39,220 bases of DNA, taken from assembly GCA_013215145.1 (NCBI GenBank), contig JABSRP010000057.1:1-39220 (forward strand). The letters run 5' to 3'. Made by a program: the position numbers and the translations under genes. Below are positions 33,162 to 39,220 of the stretch, in pieces. Position 1 is the first letter of the stretch, and every line of letters starts with the position of its first letter. The DNA comes from Pseudobacteriovorax sp. Its GTDB lineage: Bacteria > Bdellovibrionota_B > Oligoflexia > Oligoflexales > Oligoflexaceae. The notes beneath the pieces were generated by a model. It did no database searches. It was not told where the DNA came from and saw nothing but the letters and a program-made list of their open reading frames with translations.

Positions 33162-33557
33162 TTATTTAAACTCTTCGTATTCGTCATCTTTATCTTCGTC
33201 TTCTTTTGGCTCTTCGCACTCTTCTTCTTTATCTTCTTCTTTATCTTCTTCTTTATCTTCATCATCAGTTTGTGACGGATCATCTTCGCCTTGGTTCGGA
33301 TCATCTTGGTTTGGCTCATCCTCTTGATAAGGATCGTCATCACCGTGGTGAGTTTGAACGCTTACGTCACAAGTTTTATAATCATCGTCTTTTTGCTCTT
33401 CATCCTTCTCGGGACCATCTTGCTCTTCCTCAGGAGCACCGCCAAAAATCTCTCCATTTTGTTTTGATTGAACTTCTTCTTCACTCTTCTTAGCATCACA
33501 TGCGAACGTAGCAAGTCCTAACAATCCAATCATAACTACTAATTTCGTATTCAGCAT
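33162..33557 (-). CDS. highly acidic repeat lipoprotein
   Basis: 131 residues from ATG 33557 (AAGGAG 7 nt upstream). Signal MLNTKLVVMIGLLGLATFAC (lipobox TFAC). The whole mature part is Asp/Glu/Gln/Lys rich with 'DPNQ', 'EDDP' and three near-perfect copies of EEDK ending EEEC, encoded by a 12-nt unit of TTCTTCTTTATC type read on the + strand at about 33220-33260. Three cysteines occur, one after the signal, one in 'YKTCDVS' and one in 'EEECEEP'. It may be an acidic, cation-binding or surface-masking protein. Because the repeat DNA is prone to slippage, length may vary between strains. No family recognised. Confidence 0.65.
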   Translation of the reverse strand: MLNTKLVVMIGLLGLATFACDAKKSEEEVQSKQNGEIFGGAPEEEQDGPEKDEEQKDDDYKTCDVSVQTHHGDDDPYQEDEPNQDDPNQGEDDPSQTDDEDKEEDKEEDKEEECEEPKEDEDKDDEYEEFK

Positions 33558-33782
33558 TAAGCACTCCTTCAACAATAAGAATTCTACTTCAGGTTTCGAC
33601 TCATTGGTCAGTCACAGTACTGCAAGCGCGAGACCAAAGCTTTGGCATCTTCAACAATGGTAATTACAGCAACTTAGCGAAAATCCGTACTATCAAGATT
33701 CTTACGTCTGTCAATATTTTGATCAAATTGGACTTCAGAGGGAAAATTTTCCACTGAGCTAGTCACAGATTTGATCCGACAG

Positions 33783-33809
33783 TCTCCTGAATAAGCAGGA
33801 GATTTTTTT
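33783..33809 (+). promoter_or_regulatory. terminator-like hairpin covering the RBS and start of the cyclase gene
   Basis: TCTCCTG (33783-33789), loop AATAAG, CAGGAGA (33796-33802), then T7 (33803-33809). The 3' arm contains the AGGAG (33797-33801) that serves the TTG start at 33808, and the T-run overlaps that start codon. The sequence is a textbook intrinsic terminator and a textbook SD-blocking stem at once. Confidence 0.65.
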
Positions 33810-35685
33810 GCGGAGCGTAACAGTCATTATTTTGTTTTTGATCCCTAACCTTGCTGGGGCAGCAATAGGCTTAGAAGACTTCAATCAAATCTTAATTAAT
33901 GGCAATAAATTTAAAAGGTTAGACATAAGCAGCAGCGACCCTTCGGAACCACTTAAGCGGCTAGCCGATTTCAAAGCAGTGACCGCAAAAAACCCTCAAG
34001 TGTCCAATCACGGGGTATCCTGGTTTTCTTTTGAGATCAGCAACCCAGGACATAAGGCCATTCGATCGACCTTTAACCTTCACAATGTCACCATCGAGAG
34101 CTTTCAACTCTACAGAATCCGTGATGATTTATCAGGGACAACCCATGTAGGTGTAGGTGGTCACGATGCGAGATTCGGAACCAGTGATCTTAGTCCTGGT
34201 CACAGCATATCTCTTGATATCCTTCCAGGAACCTCGAGGTATTTGATGCGCGTAAGCGCACCACTCATGAGACACATAGTACCTTCCTTATGGGATCGCC
34301 AAGAATCCTTCCTTTCTCACATGCTTGCCGAGAGGAATTATCTTTCTATGGTCGTGAGTGTCGAGATCGTATTAGCGGTGCTCAACCTATCGCTATTTTT
34401 GTTATTTCGGCAAACCATGTATATCTGGTATGTTGCCTGGCTATCCTGTTTCAGTGTGTTTTTGTATCTAAACTATGGCGTAAGCGAATTCGCAAACCCT
34501 TTGTATCGCCAACTCAGCCCTTGGATAGGGACGTTCTCTGTCTGCCTAGCTCAGGCTTCTGCTGTCATGTTTATAGCCAGCTTTTTCGGCCTCACCCATG
34601 GATTTTTACTGAGGTTATATCGTGGATTAGCTGCGATAGCGCTTTTTAATGGCTTCTATTTATTTGTCGCCCCAGGGCAGGCCATAGACCTCATTCACGT
34701 TCACCTCATCTGCAGTATTCTGTTAGCGTTGGTCACAGGAATAGGACTCAGTCTAAAAAAACGTAAACTTCACCTACAGGTTTTTTCGACAGCTTTCGGG
34801 GTTGTATCTCTGGTATATCTCTACGGTTCTCTAGAAAACAATGGTTTGATTGATAGCTTTACCATCGAGGTCTATCCGTTAGGGTCTATGATCGAGCACT
34901 TGATTATGACAATAGCCATTGGGTTTAAGTTTAAAAATACCATCACCCAAAACACCCACTTTGTTCGCGAGATGAAAAAAGTATTGTATCCACACCAAGT
35001 CCAGAAATTGAAGGAGTTTCACTATCTAGAAAAAACGATGCCAGTAGGTCAGGAGCAGGGTTGTGCTTTGGTATTTGATATTCAAAAATCCAGCGAGCTA
35101 ATACAGGAAGATAAATTTGCCTTTTTCGAGTCTGTAATCAAGGCCTGCCACGCCAGAATCCTCGAGAGATACTGCGAAAAAACTCTTTCCGCAGAGGCAT
35201 TTATGATTAAAGAAATGGGAGATGGATTCTTATGTTCCGTTGGATTCCCATTTTCTTATTCTGGCAATCATCAGGATAAGGCTATTGAGCTTGCCTATTC
35301 ATTTGTCACAATTTTCCAAGAAAAAGTAAGGGAGTTCTTCCCTGGATCTGAAGTATTCTGCGCCATAGGGATTGCCCGAGGGATGCTTACATCCTACTAC
35401 CCGCGCATTGGCATTAGGCAGTACGATCTTTACGGTGACGCTATTGTAAAGGCTCATCGCTATGAGTCTTACAGGTCCGCGTTGTTTAAAAACGGAATTA
35501 CTCCCGGCAATATTATTATCGTTCAAGAAGAGGTCTTAAATTATTCTGAAGCTTACACAAAAAAGGATTTTTCTGAGTACTCACTCCGACAGGAAAGAGT
35601 CCGTAACGATGAGAGTGCTCCTCTTTTGTTTTACAAGGTGATCACTAACTCTACTAGTACCTCAGTATTGGAAGAATCAGCATAA
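33808..35685 (+). CDS. 7TMR-DISM coupled class III nucleotide cyclase
   Basis: 625 residues from TTG 33808 with AGGAG 6 nt upstream. Signal RSVTVIILFLIPNLAGA. An extracytoplasmic 7TMR-DISM-type beta domain (about 25-165; 'GVSWFSFEISNPGHKAIRSTFNLHN') is followed by seven membrane helices (about 180-385) and a class III adenylate/guanylate cyclase domain (about 415-610). The latter has metal Asp in 'ALVFDIQKSS' (424) and 'IKEMGDGFLCSVG' (471), with Lys before EMGD and Asp in 'YDLYGDAIVKAHR' (539), which together favour ATP over GTP. The usual Asn in GdaVNxAxR is Val here, so catalysis may be weak. The Arg is kept. Signal from outside would change cAMP. The hairpin over its start suggests attenuation. 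Confidence 0.87.
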   Translation: MRSVTVIILFLIPNLAGAAIGLEDFNQILINGNKFKRLDISSSDPSEPLKRLADFKAVTAKNPQVSNHGVSWFSFEISNPGHKAIRSTFNLHNVTIESFQLYRIRDDLSGTTHVGVGGHDARFGTSDLSPGHSISLDILPGTSRYLMRVSAPLMRHIVPSLWDRQESFLSHMLAERNYLSMVVSVEIVLAVLNLSLFLLFRQTMYIWYVAWLSCFSVFLYLNYGVSEFANPLYRQLSPWIGTFSVCLAQASAVMFIASFFGLTHGFLLRLYRGLAAIALFNGFYLFVAPGQAIDLIHVHLICSILLALVTGIGLSLKKRKLHLQVFSTAFGVVSLVYLYGSLENNGLIDSFTIEVYPLGSMIEHLIMTIAIGFKFKNTITQNTHFVREMKKVLYPHQVQKLKEFHYLEKTMPVGQEQGCALVFDIQKSSELIQEDKFAFFESVIKACHARILERYCEKTLSAEAFMIKEMGDGFLCSVGFPFSYSGNHQDKAIELAYSFVTIFQEKVREFFPGSEVFCAIGIARGMLTSYYPRIGIRQYDLYGDAIVKAHRYESYRSALFKNGITPGNIIIVQEEVLNYSEAYTKKDFSEYSLRQERVRNDESAPLLFYKVITNSTSTSVLEESA

Positions 35686-35793
35686 AAGAATCAAAAGAAA
35701 TCAATTTCCCAGATTTACTGGCTCAATCAAGCCCTTATGGTAAGGAAAAATCCACCGATACCTATTTAGGCCATAACAACAAGATTATAACAA

Positions 35794-36837
35794 ATGCCAA
35801 GTTTCACCCGAATAATTCCTTTTTTTGGCTTCTTAGCCCTCAGCTGTGGCGAAGAGCGGGTGATAGAGTTCGCGCAAAATGATAACGATTTGTCAGAGCA
35901 AATAGACCCTCGAGAGTCTATTGATGGAACGTTCATAGAGATTCCCATTATTTTTCAGGATCAAAATGAAGGCCTCTCCCTAGCAAGCGCCACAGCCTAT
36001 TCCTTGAGCCTCGACACCTGCGCCACCGGCCATACGGCAACTGTAGATGAAACAGCTGGCTATTTGGAAGTCTACGAATTTGACCGTAATTGTCTCGCAA
36101 AATTAACCCAATTCACCCTCAACAGCAAAGTTTATACACCGAAAACTGGCTCCACTTTTACCACTTGGGCCACAGGAGACACAGCAGTGTTTGAAGTCAA
36201 TGGTGCCAGCCCCGCTGATGAGTTAGATGTAGAGGTTCTTGCCACCCTTTCTAATCCCGTTACCAATGCGGATGTCATCACTTACCAATTCTCAGAGCTG
36301 ACAGAGGGATCCGACGAGACCATAGGTGAGCCTACGGTAAGAGAATCTTCAGCCATCACAGTAGACGGTCAAGCAGCTCCAGATTTCGCCATCAATCAAG
36401 TTGAACTTGTTGGGATCACGGCAGATGGCAATGGAGAATTTCGGTTTCAATTTGAATGCAATCAAACTGTAACAGGAACGGGAAGTGATATCACTTGTTT
36501 CGATGTCCGTCTCGACTCTATTTATATGGCCATAGGCTTAGATACCTACTCTGGTACCCCCAATGCTACCGAACTGGATGCTCTTTTTACGGCTTATGGG
36601 GGTGGGAGTCAGATTGATATGGGTTCCGAGGCATTTGTAGCTGGTGGTGGTAGCCCGGCATTGACCAATGGCGGATTTATCACAGCAGATACGGGAGATG
36701 CCGACGTTATGGTGGTGTCGTCGGCAGCACCCATGCACACGAACCCAAACATGATCCTTGTCCTAAAGTCAGGTCCATCGTATCTTTATTTTAATGTCGA
36801 CGTAACTACTATTGTGCAGTCGGGCGATGGGCCTTAA
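35794..36837 (+). CDS. hypothetical lipoprotein, beta-rich
   Basis: 347 residues. Signal MPSFTRIIPFFGFLALSC, lipobox ALSC. The mature part is Thr/Ser/Gly-rich with many beta strands, for example 'IPIIFQDQNEGLSLASATAYSLSLDTC', 'FTTWATGDTAVFEVNG', 'FRFQFECNQTVTGTGSD' and a C-terminal 'GGGSPALTNGGFITADTG'. It has four or five cysteines, and no domain I can name. The downstream frameshifted lipoprotein gene overlaps its end by 11 nt (ATG 36827 inside the last codons), so the two are translationally coupled and may form one envelope complex. Confidence 0.7.
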   Translation: MPSFTRIIPFFGFLALSCGEERVIEFAQNDNDLSEQIDPRESIDGTFIEIPIIFQDQNEGLSLASATAYSLSLDTCATGHTATVDETAGYLEVYEFDRNCLAKLTQFTLNSKVYTPKTGSTFTTWATGDTAVFEVNGASPADELDVEVLATLSNPVTNADVITYQFSELTEGSDETIGEPTVRESSAITVDGQAAPDFAINQVELVGITADGNGEFRFQFECNQTVTGTGSDITCFDVRLDSIYMAIGLDTYSGTPNATELDALFTAYGGGSQIDMGSEAFVAGGGSPALTNGGFITADTGDADVMVVSSAAPMHTNPNMILVLKSGPSYLYFNVDVTTIVQSGDGP

Positions 36838-37729
36838 ATCCGACATAAGCAGAAGCCTGCTGCTCGGGACTTTTATCGTCGGCTGCTCCATTGCTGCTGA
36901 CGATAGTATCGTCACTTACGAACTGGAGACTACGGCAAGCTCCAACGGTCTTAACCGCCTACTTCTGTCAACTCAAGGCGAAGCCCGTTCGTTTTTTAGC
37001 TTGTCGGGTGATGGCTTCGCGGCGGAGGTGGAAAAAGATACGATTCATCCTGTCTTGGACTCCGTTGAGATTTTAGCTGAGGACGAGGGCCTACAGAAGC
37101 TGACCGTTACGCTTTATAACCGCGATCAGGTTCCCTATCTCACAGATAGCCTTTTTTGGGAGTATAGGACAACACGTCCATCCAACCCTGATGATCTGTA
37201 TTTCTCAGAGGAGGCAACGGCAGACGATTTGGTATCCCTAATTATCCCTAACAACAAGGAGCCTGCGGTAGTAGACATCTGGCTAGAAGGGGATCTATCG
37301 CAATCTCTCAATGGGAAATGGCTTCGCATTCCCTCCGATGGCGTGATTCCCCTTCAAGTATCAGCAGCCGATGGATTTAAAGGAGTCAATGTCAAGTATC
37401 GCAATATTTTTGGTGTGGAATCCACCACATTCACCTATAAAATCCTTAAAAAATCTACCCCGCCTAGCTCCTGCTCTATCCGAGCCTTTACCACCACCTC
37501 CAATGAGCTCGAAACATCTTTGGAAATCACAGCTATAGATCCTTACCCGCTGCGTTATCGCCTTATGGGAGATATTACCTCAGAAGTATCATGGCTACCC
37601 ATGCCTGATAACAATCAGATTGATATGACTCTAAAAAAAAAATCAGACGAACCAAATAAGAGTTCAGGTAGCAGATATCGCAGGCAACCTTTGTCCAAAT
37701 TTGGATGTTGCCATCACTCACCAAGATGA
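36827..37729 (+). CDS. lipoprotein with Ig-like repeats, N-terminal part (split at A10)
   Basis: Begins at ATG 36827, overlapping the previous gene. Signal MGLKSDISRSLLLGTFIVGC, lipobox IVGC. The sequence has beta-sandwich repeats of the 'DG.k.v.vkyrn..G.es......i..' type, seen as 'SAADGFKGVNVKYRNIFGVESTTFTYKIL'. An A10 tract at 37633-37642 then shifts the frame, and the next 29 codons (from KSDEPN on) are out of frame. Deleting one A restores a continuous protein of about 457 residues through 38201, joining 'DMTLKKNQTNQIRVQVADIAG'. Whether the cell makes the long or the short product depends on slippage, phase variation or a base-call error. Function is unknown, probably a surface-associated beta protein. 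Confidence 0.68.
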   Translation: MGLKSDISRSLLLGTFIVGCSIAADDSIVTYELETTASSNGLNRLLLSTQGEARSFFSLSGDGFAAEVEKDTIHPVLDSVEILAEDEGLQKLTVTLYNRDQVPYLTDSLFWEYRTTRPSNPDDLYFSEEATADDLVSLIIPNNKEPAVVDIWLEGDLSQSLNGKWLRIPSDGVIPLQVSAADGFKGVNVKYRNIFGVESTTFTYKILKKSTPPSSCSIRAFTTTSNELETSLEITAIDPYPLRYRLMGDITSEVSWLPMPDNNQIDMTLKKKSDEPNKSSGSRYRRQPLSKFGCCHHSPR

Positions 37730-38201
37730 TTACGAAGAAACAGCTGTGGATTTCGAAAATCAAATCTACCTTACCGATCAACCTAGAATTTCGATCTTTC
37801 CTAGGTACAGTACCTTTGAAGATTTAGATATACAGGTTCGCGGTGATATTCTACCGACAGCTAAGACATTTACCACCATTCCATTCGAAGAAAGCATTGA
37901 AGTCATCCTCAATCCCTCTCAAGGAACAAGACGGGTAATCGTGGATTTTTTCATCGAAGATGAGTTGGTTGCCACTGCTAGTAATCAAATTTACCTTAGG
38001 CCGATTCCATCGATCCGTGGCACGTTCCCAAACTTTACTATAGTGCTCAACAATATCATCGAACTGGAATCGGTCACCATCCAAGGTTGTAGCACAGAGA
38101 TGAACCGTATTCCCTTTCAGGAGATTGTGAATTGCACGCAAATCGGTGCTTCCATTGATATCACCTATCATTTCATAGATGGCACCGATTTATCATTCTA
38201 A
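37701..38201 (+). CDS. lipoprotein with Ig-like repeats, C-terminal part
   Basis: Second half of the gene after the A10 frame change. It is readable from about 37640 in this frame ('QVADIAGNLCPNLDVAITHQDDYEE'), through beta strands such as 'RVIVDFFIEDELVATASNQIY' and 'FPNFTIVLNNIIELESVTIQ', to 'SIDITYHFIDGTDLSF'. There is a TTG at 37701 but no ribosome site, so this is not an independent gene. It ends 8 nt from the stop of the convergent 38210 gene. Confidence 0.6.
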   Translation: MDVAITHQDDYEETAVDFENQIYLTDQPRISIFPRYSTFEDLDIQVRGDILPTAKTFTTIPFEESIEVILNPSQGTRRVIVDFFIEDELVATASNQIYLRPIPSIRGTFPNFTIVLNNIIELESVTIQGCSTEMNRIPFQEIVNCTQIGASIDITYHFIDGTDLSF

Positions 38202-38209
38202 ATTTACCG

Positions 38210-39004
38210 TTAAGTATCGAAGGAAAAAGGGATCCCCTCAATGGTATATAAGTCTTCCCCATCAAAGCGAATTTTGAAGGAGCCCTCCTCACCATCACTA
38301 CGAGAGTCCACAGATAATGCGACGTCGTTTGTATTGTCAAAAATCGAAATGGTCGCATTTTCCGTAAAGGCGGTAAAACTAGCCTCGAAGACTGATCTTT
38401 CGATGTCACCATCGATCTCAGTGTTGATATAGACGTTAAAGCCATCAACAGGGATGTCAGCATACTCGCCCTCAAAGGAATAGTACCAGCCCCAGTAGAC
38501 TTGATCATCTCGCATAAAGGCAAAAGATTGAGCTTTGGCCATGGTTACATCGACCTCAGTATCATCCACCAAGGTCGCAAGAAAATCCGTTTGCGGAGCC
38601 CAGACGTACTCTCCTTGATTATCTTTGTCACACAGCCAAACTTTGTTTGAGTCACGATCAGAAATCGTTAACATAGCAAAGTCTTGAGGGGCGCAAGGCT
38701 TCAAGGCACCTTCAACAGGATTGTTCTCATTGAAATATTTAGGGTCAGCTGTGAAGTCTACGATTTCGAAGACTACTTTTTCCGAAGGAATGGCGCGAAT
38801 CACTTCGCTTTCTTCTCCCGGTACATCGGGTCTGTTTGCATCAGCAACTCCGGCGGGAAAGTTTTGTCCAGGCTCAGGACCAACTTTCGGGGTAGAACCG
38901 GTTTTGGTAGATGACTTTTCAGAGTCAATATCTCTTGTCCTTTGACAAGCTAGACTTCCGATAACGCATATTAGGATTAAGCATCCAGTTAGGTTCACTC
39001 TCAT
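38210..39004 (-). CDS. hypothetical lipoprotein
   Basis: 264 residues from ATG 39004 (AGGAG 10 nt away; the adjacent TTG 39007 has spacing 7). Signal MRVNLTGCLILICVIGSLAC, lipobox SLAC. Residues 20-65 are a disordered linker (Ser/Pro/Gly/Glu). The globular part is beta-rich and acidic with 'DFAMLTISDRDSNKVWLCDKDNQGEYVW', 'YWGWYYSFEGEYADIPVDGFNVYINTE' and 'ATISIFDNTNDVALSVDSRS', which could be a lectin-like or jelly-roll sandwich. No family recognised. Convergent with the split lipoprotein gene. Confidence 0.72.
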   Translation of the reverse strand: MRVNLTGCLILICVIGSLACQRTRDIDSEKSSTKTGSTPKVGPEPGQNFPAGVADANRPDVPGEESEVIRAIPSEKVVFEIVDFTADPKYFNENNPVEGALKPCAPQDFAMLTISDRDSNKVWLCDKDNQGEYVWAPQTDFLATLVDDTEVDVTMAKAQSFAFMRDDQVYWGWYYSFEGEYADIPVDGFNVYINTEIDGDIERSVFEASFTAFTENATISIFDNTNDVALSVDSRSDGEEGSFKIRFDGEDLYTIEGIPFSFDT

Positions 39005-39152
39005 CAATATTACGCTCCTGTAAGTTTCTAGTACGTATGCACTATCTATTCCAGCTGTAACTAACTAATATTTCAAGCCGGCCCATCTTGAACGTGTGTT
39101 TACAGCTTTGACATCGTCAAAGATTTTTAACCTGCTGGTCTAGGCAATGCTG

Positions 39153-39220
39153 TTAACTTAAGGCTGGATTCAGCTCCCAGTACCAGTTAGAACCGTAATA
39201 TTTATAGGTACTTCTTGGTG
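39153..39220 (-). CDS. partial C-terminus of an upstream gene
   Basis: The - strand from the window end reads PRSTYKYYGSNWYWELNPALS followed by TAA at 39155-39153. The Tyr/Trp-rich composition and absence of upstream stops suggest the tail of a real gene that continues past the window. It would sit about 150 nt ahead of the 38210 lipoprotein on the same strand. The 21 residues are too few for a family call. Confidence 0.35.
   Translation of the reverse strand, partial: PRSTYKYYGSNWYWELNPALS

Noticed and set aside
33155..33343. Lys-rich 62-codon - strand frame
   Set aside because: A frame-shifted reading of the acidic repeat gene, produced by the simple repeat.
1..39220. tRNA, rRNA, CRISPR or prophage
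   Set aside because: No cloverleaf, no direct-repeat/spacer array and no phage structural or integrase gene recognised in any part.

Overview
The window looks like chromosomal DNA from a Gram-negative bacterium. A place in the Bdellovibrionota/Oligoflexia or a neighbouring 'deltaproteobacterial' lineage is my inference. It rests on the very high density of secreted lipoproteins (about a dozen, often with relaxed lipoboxes), frequent TTG starts behind strong AGGAG sites, a 7TM-coupled class III cyclase, and very large mosaic signalling proteins. No rRNA, tRNA or CRISPR array was found. Nearly everything on show is envelope biology and signal transduction.

Layout. 1-340: an abrupt junction between a fragment of a DegT-type aminotransferase (+) and a secreted protein built of 18-residue WTWTEGSDG repeats (-). 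547-1230: ChrR-like double cupin. 1443-4965: a periplasmic Fes/IroE-like esterase divergent from a TonB-dependent receptor that is split by a one-base frameshift. 5055-6654: LysR regulator (with a strong, possibly leaderless promoter) divergent from a YceI-family protein. 6661-7482: a dead insertion sequence with still-readable terminal inverted repeats, followed by about 650 nt of AT-rich non-coding DNA. 8131-12110: small exported proteins, including an M23 peptidase lipoprotein and a Tat-exported DUF1569 lipoprotein. 12383-15750: a sugar-type periplasmic binding protein followed by a membrane histidine kinase with a CheA-like HPt plus ATPase core, with no transporter genes. 16064-18074: membrane protein, PQQ-dependent aldose dehydrogenase and NTF2-like protein. 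18116-23296: a 1726-residue protein with a degenerate kinase domain, AAA-type ATPase, helical repeats, GAF and SpoIIE/RsbU-type PP2C phosphatase. Its upstream region carries an exact FNR-family palindrome and faces a small four-cysteine protein.

23881-29200: mainly lipoproteins, including a VWA-domain protein with about six beta-repeats and a trypsin-like protease. 29327-32133: a YcfD/RoxA-type ribosomal oxygenase followed by a HAD-IB phosphatase, convergent with a TPR protein whose terminator lies inside the phosphatase gene. 32672-39220: a stand-alone LuxR-type HTH protein, an Asp/Glu-repeat lipoprotein, a 7TMR-DISM class III cyclase whose ribosome-binding site sits inside an intrinsic-terminator-like hairpin, and more lipoproteins, one of them split at an A10 tract.

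Signalling themes recur: ligand-binding protein to histidine kinase, possible redox control (FNR box) of a PP2C switch protein, and membrane signals to a cyclase. There is no nearby response regulator, anti-sigma factor or transporter, so partners must lie elsewhere. Three different genes show decay or frameshift (TonB receptor, transposase, A10 lipoprotein). This means either real pseudogenisation or slippage, or base-calling errors, and read-level evidence would separate these. The strongest candidates for something new are the 1726-residue switch protein with its FNR box, the cyclase with an attenuator-like start and a substituted catalytic Asn, and the binding-protein/CheA-like kinase pair.
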